Positions 1 to 10,332 of a stretch of DNA of 40,969 nt are shown in pieces. The stretch spans positions 1 to 40,969 of the forward strand of contig NGBS01000904.1 of NCBI GenBank assembly GCA_002245135.1, read 5' to 3'. Below the pieces are notes generated by a model. That model searched no databases and was not told the origin of the DNA. It saw only the letters and a program-made list of their open reading frames with translations. The DNA comes from Proteromonas lacertae. Lineage: Eukaryota > Sar > Bigyra > Opalinata > Proteromonadidae. Every line of letters begins with the position of its first letter. Position 1 is the stretch's first letter. The position numbers and the translations under genes are program-made.

Positions 1-986
1 TCAATCAGATATGAAAGCAATAAAATCTTTTACAATTCCTAAAATTAAAATAATAATGATTCCTTTGAGTGTAATTTACCAAGGTAGAAATTTTATATCA
101 GTAGAAATTCATGAGAATAAAGAAGTATTAAACAAAATTGATTCATTCTATTTGAGATTAGGAATAACTGATCCAATATATGATGAAAAGTTAATGACTC
201 CTAATATTGATGTAAATATTAATCATTATACTAAAAAAGAAGGTTTGAATTGGGCTAATCCTACTGGAATTCATGATGATTATGAAAATATAGGAACAAT
301 AAATAAATTCAACTATAATTATGGTATTGCTGATGTATTACCTTGGAATACAACAATCTCATTAAAGAGTGATGAAGCAAGATATGTGAATGTATTTAAG
401 TTAGCTGCTTGTACCAATTCTGCAGTTACTCATCCAAAGAGTATAATCGTATATGGATCAACAGATAAAGATAATCCAGATTGGGATGAGATATATCGAA
501 ATGAAGATTTGGTTTTGAATTAACAACAACTGCTGCTTCAATTAGTAGTTGTTCTGATCAAGTAACCATTACACTTTCCAACTTATAAATCATATGAATC
601 ATTTAAATTCACCATATTAACAACAGGTAGTTATAATAAATGGATTCAATTCAGATTATTAACATTTAGGCCAATCCAGACCAAAAGATATGTAAAGTGA
701 AGGAGAATATCCAAATGGATTTGGAAATGGTATAGTAAGAATTCCTTGTAATGAAATGGATTTAAAAGTCGAAAATGTAAAGAAAATGGTTATTGGGATA
801 GAGATATTGATGATAGTATGTGTAATGTTTATCCAACAATACCTCCACCAACTATACATCCTGATGATTCTTCATTAATAAATACTAATGATTTCTATTA
901 TACTGATACTCCTCAAAATGATTTATCTTGGATTTCTTATTTTAAACCTGATGAAGATGGTTGGATAAAAGCCAGCTAAATTTCCT
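1..986 (+). pseudogene. Decayed first ectodomain module of a surface protein
   Basis: A frame at 11-523 encodes 170 residues that parallel residues ~70-235 of the downstream ORF (987-2783): both carry TPNIDV, a DVLPW-T motif, a (D/E)ARY.N.F.L..C stretch and a TDK..P.W(D/E)EIY stretch. After 523 the similarity continues but hops between frames. A KSYESFK-like piece lies near 586-650, a YPNGFGNGIVRI piece (sushi-like module) near 700-750, and a CKENGYW...CN piece near 775-830. I count at least four frame changes before 986. The last, near 970 at an A-rich stretch, separates this module from the next ORF. The layout suggests one long gene with two tandem modules (a discoidin-like beta domain plus a small cysteine module), the first broken. 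The 5' end is outside the window. The discoidin assignment is inference; decay is favoured over introns because no GTAT...TAG intron repairs the frames. Confidence 0.6.
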
Positions 987-2783
987 ATGATTTATACAAT
1001 AACCAGATATTATCGAAACACTTTTACTTTAAAAAGTAATTTAACAGCAATTAGTTATCCTACTTTTAAAAGCAGATTTTATCATGGAATTGTAGTATAT
1101 GTAAATGGAAAAGAAATATATCGAAAAAATATGCCTGATGGTGTTGTTAATTCTGAAACGTTAGCACTTGATCAAAATGGTTTTCTTGATGCATTTTTAA
1201 TTAGAATTCCTCCAAGTGTTCTTCAACAAGGAACAAACTATATAGCATTTGAAATGCATAAAATAGCTAAACCAGCTGGATATGGAGATTTATCTGAATC
1301 ATCTTTACAGGTATTAGAAAGTTTTAAAGATGAGATAATAGTTACACCAAATATTGATGTAGAAATAGAATCATTTCCACATACAGATGGTCTTTTAATC
1401 GATAATGAAACAGAATCAACAAGATATGATTATGATAATATGAAATCAATAAGTAAGTTTTTATATTATAAAGGAAATAATGAAACAATATCTTCTCAAA
1501 AAGATGTATTACCTTGGACAACCATAATCAAGTTTAAAGGATTTGAAGCACGATATTTTAATACATTCCGACTAAGTGGTTGTCTTGATGATGTTCAATC
1601 ATATCCAAATAATATAAAGATATTTGCAGCAACAGATAAAAAATATCCATATTGGGAAGAAATATATTCAAATACTAGTTTAAGCAATGGTCAAGAAGAA
1701 AGTTGTGAAAATCAATTATCAATTCCAATCGAGATTTATAAATCATATGAAATATTTAAAGTAGTTGTATATGATACAATAATATGGAAAGATTATATTC
1801 AATTTAAATCATTGATGTTTAGTCAAAATCGAATAAAAGTGTGTGAATCAGAAGGTGGTTATCCACAGACAGCTGGTGGTCTTACAGTTCGAATTGATTG
1901 TGATATAAGAGGATATGAAACTCGAAAATGTGGCTATGATGGAAAATGGTTAGAAGCTGATCTGAGTAATTGTGAAAAGAAAAACATGCCAACCACAATT
2001 GCTCCAACAACTCCAAAACCAACAACAATTCCTCCAACAACACAATCTCCTACCACACTAAATCCAACAACAATACAACCAACAATTCCTCCAACAACTC
2101 CAAAAGCAACTACTAATAGTCCAACAACGATTAAACCAACAATTATTTTACCCACAACACCAAAACCGATAGAAACAATAGATATTGAAATTAGATTGTC
2201 AAATATTAGCAACACCTACTCAACAGAATTGAATGAAAATGATAAGGATATTATAAAAGATTCAATAATCGAAATATACAAAAGAGAAGGTATAACATTA
2301 AAAAGAGAAGATATTGAAGTAACTAATATTGAGAATGATAAACAATTGTTATTAAGAGGATTAGCTAATGAAATGAAATTTGAAGTTACAATAACAGTTC
2401 CAGAAGAATCAACTAAAGAAGTAATAATCGAAATAGCCGAAAAATTATTGAATAATAAAAAGTTACATGAAAAAATCAAAACAATATCTGATTCATCTGA
2501 AGAAAAAACAATCTTTAAAGATGCTAATGTTGATGTAATTGGAGTAGAAAATAAAACAATATATCCATCCAATCAAGATAATATAGGAGGTAAAGATGAT
2601 AATAATAGTGATGGTGGTAGTTTATCAGCTATTGTAATAGTAATAATAATAGCCGTTGTTGTATTTATTATAGTAGTTATTGCTGCAATACTTGTGATTC
2701 GAAGAAAAAGAATAACTGTCATTCATGATCCAGAAATAACAACTAACAAAGCAAATCCCAAACCAAAAAAACAGAATCTTTAG
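987..2783 (+). CDS. Mucin-like type I membrane surface protein (frameshifted tail and head)
   Basis: This 598-residue frame has, in order, a beta-rich ectodomain (about 1-275), a four-cysteine sushi-like module (about 283-330, CESEGGYP...CDIRG...CGYDGKW...C), a Thr/Pro linker of PTT repeats (about 332-398), a SEA-like or unknown alpha/beta domain (about 400-520), and one strong transmembrane segment (about 547-572) followed by RRKR. This is the order of a type I surface protein with an O-glycosylated stalk. ATG 987 is not a natural start: it sits inside the module, the frame is entered by a frameshift near 970, and there is no signal peptide. At the 3' end a run of seven A (2764-2770) precedes a TAG, while the next frame continues with 48 charged residues to a stop at 2930-2932. 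The cytoplasmic tail is therefore probably longer in an intact gene. The role (adhesion or cell coat) is inference. Confidence 0.6.
   Translation: MIYTITRYYRNTFTLKSNLTAISYPTFKSRFYHGIVVYVNGKEIYRKNMPDGVVNSETLALDQNGFLDAFLIRIPPSVLQQGTNYIAFEMHKIAKPAGYGDLSESSLQVLESFKDEIIVTPNIDVEIESFPHTDGLLIDNETESTRYDYDNMKSISKFLYYKGNNETISSQKDVLPWTTIIKFKGFEARYFNTFRLSGCLDDVQSYPNNIKIFAATDKKYPYWEEIYSNTSLSNGQEESCENQLSIPIEIYKSYEIFKVVVYDTIIWKDYIQFKSLMFSQNRIKVCESEGGYPQTAGGLTVRIDCDIRGYETRKCGYDGKWLEADLSNCEKKNMPTTIAPTTPKPTTIPPTTQSPTTLNPTTIQPTIPPTTPKATTNSPTTIKPTIILPTTPKPIETIDIEIRLSNISNTYSTELNENDKDIIKDSIIEIYKREGITLKREDIEVTNIENDKQLLLRGLANEMKFEVTITVPEESTKEVIIEIAEKLLNNKKLHEKIKTISDSSEEKTIFKDANVDVIGVENKTIYPSNQDNIGGKDDNNSDGGSLSAIVIVIIIAVVVFIIVVIAAILVIRRKRITVIHDPEITTNKANPKPKKQNL
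1984..2172 (+). repeat. Degenerate Thr/Pro-coding repeat (mucin-like stalk)
   Basis: About a dozen imperfect copies of a 12-18 nt unit coding for P-T-T-x-x-P, using CCA ACA ACA-type codons. They form the glycosylatable linker of the surface protein. The complementary strand is open as a Val/Gly-rich ORF, which is a by-product of the repeat. Confidence 0.75.
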
Positions 2784-3208
2784 ATGATGATAAATGGGCT
2801 ATTAAAGTTGATAGAAAAGTAAAAAGGACTGTTGAATTGACAGAAATTGATGATAAATCAAAAATAAGTGATGTAAAGAAAGAGAATGATGATAGTGTAG
2901 AAACTATAGAAGTAATCCATCGTAACCAATAGTAAATAACAAAAATCAAACCTCACTTCCTCTTAGAAGAAAGAAAAGCACATAAAGAGTAATACTTTTA
3001 TATCGTTTGTGAAATTATATTATATTTCATTTGTTATTTTAGATATGTGTGTATATGTTAGTATAAAAGAGAAAATAGAGCTATTAATTGAATTATTCTG
3101 TTTTTAAAATCTTGGGTTAATGAAAATAAGTTTGGTTCAGCTTGTTTTCATAGAAAGTTCGAAGTAAGCTTGCTATATTTACATAAAAATTCTATTTACA
3201 TAAACAGT

Positions 3209-6200
3209 ATGAAAGCAATTAGAGAGATTAATGATGAAGGGTATATATTATAATGTTTACTATATAGGTTATACTCTGAAATGATTAAAGAAGGGTTTAC
3301 TGACGTTGTTTTTATGATCGAAAATGAAGAATTCGCTTCAGTTTCTTCAATTTTATGTGTATCAAATCCAAAGTTAAAAAACATTATAAAAGAAAGTAAA
3401 GAGAGTGATAAAATCCCTCTTCCTGATCAAATAACCAAGAGAGCATTTTCACTATTATGCGATTATTATGGTTATGGAACAATTGAAATAAACAATGAAA
3501 ATGTGAATGAATTGTTGTTATGTTGTCATCTTTTAAATGAAGAACGTCTGTACAATAAATGTGAGAAATATATTAAATCTAATACAAGTAAAGAAATAGT
3601 GATTAAAATGTTAGATCAAATTAAATACTTTCAAGGCAATTTATCAAATGATCTTGAAACAACAATTAAGGATTATATTAGATATAATTGTATGTTAATT
3701 CTTGATGACAATGATATTTTTAGAACATTAAATCTTAACTGTATGAAGTATATCATTACTGTTGAAAATTTATTAATTCCAAGTGAGAAATATTTATTAG
3801 ATAGAATCTTAAAACATTACCATGAAAATATGGAAAGAATAGAAAATAAAGAAGAAGAGTATAATGCAATAATGAAGTATTTGAACTGGAAAGAAATAGA
3901 TATAGATGAAATTGATGAAATAGACTTGGATTTAATAGATATAAAGACAATTAAGAAAAGCAAATCAGAAAAGCCAATAAGAAGAAAATATGCAAGAATT
4001 GCTAGTACAAAGAATGTGAAGTTAAATGAAATGATAATGAATGGATTTAAGGATATAGATTCAATAAATGAGTTGTTTTGTATAACTTATTTTGTTATTT
4101 TATTCCTATAGATGAAGATTGTGAATATGTTTTATCAACATATAATTTACTAAAAGAAATTAGTTGTTTTTTAAAAGACAGTAAATATTTGTTAGAAATA
4201 ATAACCATTTTAAGAATAACAAAGAGACTGGAATTAAAAATAAATCAATTAACAATTAATGAAGAAGAGAAAGAGAGGATAACTAAATTGTTAGTAAAAT
4301 TGTATGAAGAGAATGAAGAAGAAAAATCATTAGTAATAGAATGTCTATCTTATTTCTTAGATGATAGTATATATAAATAATATAATAATATAATATTATA
4401 GAATCAGTTATTGAGACAATACGTTATTGTATAGGAGATACAATCCTCTCAGAATTATTAAATTATGATAAGGTTGAAAATGGTTTAAGCATAATAGGAT
4501 ATATAAAAAACAATCTTAATGAGAATAAGAGATCTTTTGTAGCATCAAAGATTAAAAATGAAGCTATTAAACAGATTATATTGTCAAAAAGCGATATAAA
4601 TTATGAAAGTAGAATTTTCAAATCTAATACAATTAGTCATTCAAATGATTTATTAGACAACTGCATTAAAGTATTAGATGATTCAAAGATTGATATTACA
4701 GTGGAGAATTGTGTTGATTTGCTAATTGTATCTGTTACTATGAATATACAAAACCTTAGAAATGAGACATCTGAGTATTATTTTCTATTTAATATCTTAG
4801 TTTCATTATTAATAACATTAATGAAGAAATTGTAACTAATTTTTTAAATAATCTTGAAACAGCAACGAAAGTAGATATAGTGGAAGAAAAAGTTGTAGAA
4901 TATTTAGTTTTAAATGGATATAAATATTTTGATATAGATCATATATATAAATTATCAATTCAGCAACTGTTTTATATTTGTCAAATTGAAGATATGCTTA
5001 TTCCATCAGAAAAGTATTTGTTAGGTAGGATTATAGATTACTATAATGAAACTGTAAAGAAGTATTCCGGCGTTGATAGAGATGTATTTACTGATAATAT
5101 AAAAAGCATAATATAATTTATGAATCTTGATGAAGAAGGTATAAATGAAATGAAGAATTTAGGGTTATATGAAAATAAAGATGGCAGTGAACGAATTAAT
5201 AGAATTTATTTCAGTATATATATAATACTATTATAATTTATTAAATAGATCCATGTTTAAATGATATTGTTAACTTCAGTTTAATTAGCCTATATAAGAG
5301 TGATAAATATGCTTTTCATTTACCTGAAGATATGATACAGTCTTTAATAAGAATAGATAATCTAGTTGATGTTATTACACCTATATTTACAAATGGAGAA
5401 ATAAACGATAAAACATTTTTAAATTGTTTGACTATCTTGTTAGAATGTCATATTATACAACCATTCAAATCACAAATGGAATGTCATTACTGTTTTACAA
5501 GATTATTAAGTCTATATGATATGGTTATTGAGAATGAAGAATTGAATTACTGTGAAAATAACATCTTAGAGTGTTGTTTACTCTTTGCATCACAATGTAT
5601 TTATGTTTTTATTATATATTATATATAGATCCTGATACTCTAAGAGAGAAATTGGGTAGTGAAAAGCTTGTATCAATATTACGATATTTTGGTGTATTAC
5701 ATGATCTGGATGTTGTTAGGATATGTGAATGTTTGCAGAATGTTTGTAGTGCAGATGATTTTAGAAGCTTACATGGATTATTAAATGTGAATTTAATAGA
5801 AGATCAACAATTCTGGGAATATATTTGTCAATTCGTTAATAATGAAAATCAAAATATAGATGTTAATCCTCAAGAAGATATTATGGCACCTCAACCTATT
5901 CCTGCTATTTCTAATGGATATATATATCCTCCAGCTCAATATATACCTCAATATCCAATTCAACAGTATGAAAGATCAACATTCTTAACACAACAACAAC
6001 AACAGTATTTATTACCATTACCACCTCCATCACCAAATATGATGAATAACCATTCAAGACTTGTTCCTCCTCCTCCACCACCACTATCACAAGATATGGT
6101 GAATATACAACAATCAGGATTCATACCAAAACACGAAATGGGAAGTAATAATATACAGCAAGGATTTATTCCACCACTAGATAATATGCAACAAATGCAA

Positions 6201-6221
6201 ATAATACCAGTTTATCCATAA
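3209..6221 (+). CDS. BTB/POZ-domain protein with BACK-like and helical repeats, six tiny introns, one in-frame TAA
   Basis: Seven exons can be built by hand: 3209-3240, 3268-4079, 4112-4366, 4402-4774, 4801-5213, 5249-5596 and 5629-6221. The introns are 27, 32, 35, 26, 35 and 32 nt, all GTAT...TAG, and the frame is kept (2,826 nt). The N-terminal ~110 residues look like a BTB/POZ domain (DVVFMIENEEF, SSILCVSNPKLK, ELLLCCHLLNE). A motif (F)LIPSEKYLL..I..(H/Y)Y appears twice, around 3769-3819 and 4996-5046, suggesting repeated BACK-like helical units. The C-terminus is Gln/Pro-rich with QQQQQ and PPPPPP runs. BTB proteins often act as adaptors or Cullin-3 substrate receptors; no substrate domain is recognisable here. 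Oddity: TAA at 5114-5116 lies in frame inside exon 5, although coding-like sequence and later introns continue beyond it, so the gene may be recently inactivated. The start ATG matches the paralog downstream. Confidence 0.7.
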
Positions 6222-6373
6222 TTAATAAGCTAACACCTCGTAAGATTAAATTTCTAATGCAATAATTATAATTTATTTTATTATATGATGTTTATTTGAT
6301 GAGACTTATAGTGCATATTATTTAATTAAAAATCCTAGCATACATTTCATAAAGCTTGAGAAAAAAACAAAAA

Positions 6374-8394
6374 ATGAAAATGAGAGTAATAAAAGGTGTT
6401 GCTGATAATGGGTATGATATATATGTATGATATATAATAGACTATATTCAAAAATGATGAATGAAGGGTATAACGACATAGTTTTGATGATTGAGAATGA
6501 AGAAATCCCTTCCATTTCTTCGATTTTATGTGTATCGAATGAAAGATTGAAAAGTTTGATAAAAGATGAAAAAGCTGAAGAGAAAGTGTTACTTCCTGAT
6601 CAAGTGACAAAGAAAGCGTTTTCATTGTTATGTGATTATTATGGATATGGAATAGTAGAATTAGAAGAATCAAATGTTGTAGAATTGTTGTTATGTTGTG
6701 TTTGTTTAAATGAAGAAGATTTATTAAATGAATGTATTATATTTATAGAATGCCATCTAAACAACGGATTGGTGATTGAAATACTGAATAAGATAGATTA
6801 CATTCCCAATAATTTAGTAGATTTTCGAAATAGAGTAAATGATTATATTCGATTGAATTGTGCTTGCTTATTTGATGATACAAGAATATTTAAAAGATTA
6901 ACTCTCGATAATTTAAAGTATATCATTACTCTTGAAGACTTATTGATTCCAAGTGAGAAATACTTATTAGAAAAGATATTAAACCACTATCATAAGAATA
7001 ATGAAAAAATGGAGAATAAAGAAGAAGAATATAATGATGTGATGAAATATTTAAACTGGAAAGTTATTAGGAATGATGAATTAGAAGAAAAAGATTTGGA
7101 TATAATCGATATGAATATAATGAAAAAAGCAATATTCAAAAGTTCAATAAAAAGAAAATATGGAAGAATTCCAAAAACGAATAATGCATTATTGAATGAA
7201 ATGATATTGAATGGATTTAAAGATATTGATGTTATTAAAAGAATGTTATGTATAATATTATACATTATTAATATTATATTATATTAAATAGATGAAGATT
7301 ATGAATGTTTATTATCCACTGAAAATATAAAAGAAGAAATAAGCAATTACTTAAAAGAAATTAAATATGTATTAGAAATACTAACAATATTAAGAATAAT
7401 GAAAAGAATGGATATAAAAAAGAATGATTTAACTCTTAATGATGAAGAGCTAAATGATATAATAGAATTGTTGACAGAGAAGTATAAAGAAAATAGAGAA
7501 GAAGAAAAGAAAATGACAATAGAATGTTTATCATATTTCATAGATGGTAATATATTTTCTAAAAAATATAATGATATAAAACCGTTGATTGAATCAATCC
7601 CTAAATCAATAAGATATTTAATTCTAACAGAAATGTTAAATGATAAGCAGATTGAAGATAAAACCAATATAATTAAATATGTTGCAAATGATGATGATGA
7701 AAAAGAAAAGCAATTGATAATATCAAATGTAGATGATGAAGAAATTAAAGAAATGATAATATCAAAGAGTTATATAATATCAGTTGATATAACTATAGAT
7801 GTATTGAGATATATATGTGATTTAGTAATTATTGAAAACGTTTTAAAGAAATCTGAAATGATTAGAATAAAGAATGAAAATCTAGTTAATGAATTTAAAA
7901 AGAAAGCGTATGAAAGATTTGGTGTAACAGAAGAAGAAATGGAAAGAGCCATATCAGAATATGCTGATGTGAAAGTAGTAAAACATTATTTAATTTTAAT
8001 AAATCACATATCAGATAAACCACCAGAATGTGAAATACCAGAAGTTTTAACAAAAGAAGTTGTATTGGATATTAATAAAGAATGGTTTTCAAATATGATA
8101 AAAGTGATGGAAGGACAATTAAATGAAATGGCTAAACAAAGAAACATTTCAATAGAAGAGTTTAAAAATATTATTAACGAAGATAAAAACTTGAGTAATA
8201 GTATAGCAACAAAAATAGTAGAAAAAGGATTAGATTGTCACTATAACACCCTTAAAAAGCACAATATTACTTTGCTTGAATTTATCAATGCAAATAAAAA
8301 ATATGAGTATGATCTTATATTTGATATAAAAATACAAGAAATGAAGGAAAGATTTTTATCAGAAATGAATATGTTGAGAAAAATGATGTTATAA
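6374..8394 (+). CDS. BTB/POZ-domain protein, paralog of the upstream gene
   Basis: Three exons, 6374-6411, 6441-7249 and 7292-8394, encode 649 residues without interruption. The introns are 29 and 42 nt (GTAT...TAG) and sit at the same positions and phases as the first two introns of the upstream gene: after a short exon ending in a split Gly codon, and inside a split Tyr codon before EDYE/EDCE. The N-terminal BTB-like core (DIVLMIENEEI, SSILCVSNERLK, ELLLCCVCLNE) is followed by the LIPSEKYLL motif and the KYLNWK motif shared with the paralog. The C-terminal third is charged and helical, without the Gln/Pro tail of the neighbour. Start could be ATG 6374 or the in-frame ATG 6380. Head-to-tail arrangement points to tandem duplication. 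A role as adaptor or E3 substrate receptor is family knowledge only. Confidence 0.75.
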
Positions 8395-8466
8395 AGTAGT
8401 TTAAAATATATAAAAAGCTAATAATGAAATAACATTCTATTATTATTGTTCATTATTTTTATTTAT

Positions 8467-9670
8467 TCATAAACAACCACAACATAAACAATTTGATTTG
8501 ACAATATTTTCACCATCATATCCAGGAAAATATCTAATTGGAATAAAACCATCTTCATTACTCATCTCATTTTCTATCAATTCATCTTCATAATACACTT
8601 TATAATAATATTCTTTATTCTTCATATTTTCATATAGCTCAATGTCGATATGAGAATAATAAGGAGGTTTTATATTCTCATATTTTTTGTTCAATACTGT
8701 TAACATTGTATATAATGTTGTATCATGTCCACTGTAAGTCACAAATAAAGGAATATTATTTTCATTCTCTTTCTTTTTATTGTTCATTGTTATTTTCATA
8801 TATTTATATATTGTTTTATAAGCTTCATTAGTTAGATTTTTCTTCATATTTGGTATTGAATAAATCATTTTTCGATATATTTGAGCCATATCAAACACTT
8901 TATGTATATATGGTTCATATACTGATTCTAGAAATACATTGTGAGCTTTTAAGGTTGTAAATAAATCATCAAAACTATCCCAACTGATATGATGAGTGAA
9001 TGCTGGAAATAATTTACTTAATTCTATTAAGCATTGTTGATTTTCATTTGATATTTTAACCCATTTTTCTTCAGCTTCTTTTATATCATCATAACTATAA
9101 GGATGATTAAGAAAACTGTTTTCATCTATCATCACATTGATTGAAGGATAATTATCTTTTCTATTTATACTACCATCTTCAGCATTTATATCAAAAAAAC
9201 CACTCATCAAACTTTGACAACTTAGAATTGTTCTTTTTCTGAAGGTTGAATAGCAAATTATACTGTTTGGATAAGTACACTTGTCAAATAAACTCTGATA
9301 TCTTGTTCTCTATATTAATATATGTATGAATATATGAAATACTAATTTTACTCCCAGATTAAACAGTTGAGTCAAACCAATTTTAGTTAGTTCTCCATAA
9401 GGTGAAGTAAATGGGTACTTAGGATAAATAGAAGGTATGAATAGCCTGTTGTAAGTATTAACTTGTGGTTCAGTGACAACCTAAAAAATAAATATGACTA
9501 TCTTATACTTGACCATCCCAGTAACTAAAAAATTCAGACTCTTTTGCTGTTCTTTCAAAAGGATTTCGATATGGTGCTCTATCGCCATGCCTGTGAATTA
9601 TTTGGGCTTGTCTAGATTATGCATAAGCATTATATCAATACCTCAGTACAAAATCGCCAGTTTGACTCAT
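8467..9670 (-). CDS. Histidine acid phosphatase family protein (four exons)
   Basis: On the minus strand four exons join in frame: 9670-9642, 9611-9509, 9480-9352 and 9309-8467, giving 367 residues. The introns are 30, 28 and 42 nt: GTATTG...CTAG, GTATAA...TTAG and GTAAAA...ATAG. The catalytic signature RHGDRAP (residues 17-23, nucleophile His18) lies in exon 2. Exon 3 carries the family block GELTKIGLTQLFNLG, and exon 4 has the HDTT acid/base motif (His282-Asp283). This is the branch-2 histidine phosphatase layout, nearest in style to lysophosphatidic-acid or prostatic-type acid phosphatases. Length is near the family norm. No signal peptide is evident, and the protein ends in a Cys-rich tail (residues 361-367, CLCCGCL) that could be lipidated. 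It is divergently oriented to the dynein gene. The family is well supported; the substrate is not predictable. Confidence 0.85.
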
Positions 9671-10332
9671 ATTTCAAAAGATGCTGTTTAAAAGAAAAGA
9701 AGTGTAAAATAAAAGCCGATTGTTTTATTGTATAGATTATGTGTACAATTTCTATTTTTTAAAGTACATATATATACTGTTATAATGGAAAGTAGAATTA
9801 GATTTGATGAAAACTGAATAACAATAAAATAGTAATATATCTGCATAATGTAGTTTAATATGTTTCTTTAGCGTATTATTTTTAAATAAATACCTCACAA
9901 TGAGATTATTTAAATTCTTTTACTTAATATACAACTTAAAAACTTATTGTATACTACATATTGTCATAGATTAACATATTCATGTTTATATTTCTTACAC
10001 ATTCAATATCTCATTTTAACTCTAAATTTCAACCACATATTTATTTATAATTTTAATAATACATTTATTTCGACAAAAATATGTTCATTGCTGTAAATTA
10101 TTTTATAATACACTCTTATTTTATGCTAATTTCGTACTTTTATGTTTATTGTGTATATGCAGTATTTGGTCTATTAATAACCACATATCACTGTAAAACC
10201 ATAATATTATACCTACATGTAGAGAAAATGAGATTAGTAATTTGAATTTTCAAATACAAGCCAAGCTCAAAAACTGTTTCTGGCTTATTAAATCCATTAT
10301 TTCATAACACAAATTTATTTATTGACTTATTT
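9671..10332. other. AT-rich intergenic region between divergent genes
   Basis: About 660 bp separate the phosphatase (leftward) from the dynein gene (rightward), so both promoters should lie here. I see only AT-rich sequence with homopolymer runs. No convincing ORF, RNA gene or recognisable core-promoter motif stands out. Confidence 0.5.

Noticed and set aside
1984-2172. CRISPR-like array in the short repeats
   Set aside because: No constant repeat with unique spacers; it is a degenerate coding repeat in a eukaryotic gene.
1934-2215. Val/Gly-rich ORF on the minus strand
   Set aside because: It is the antisense of the Thr/Pro repeat; the composition follows from the repeat codons.
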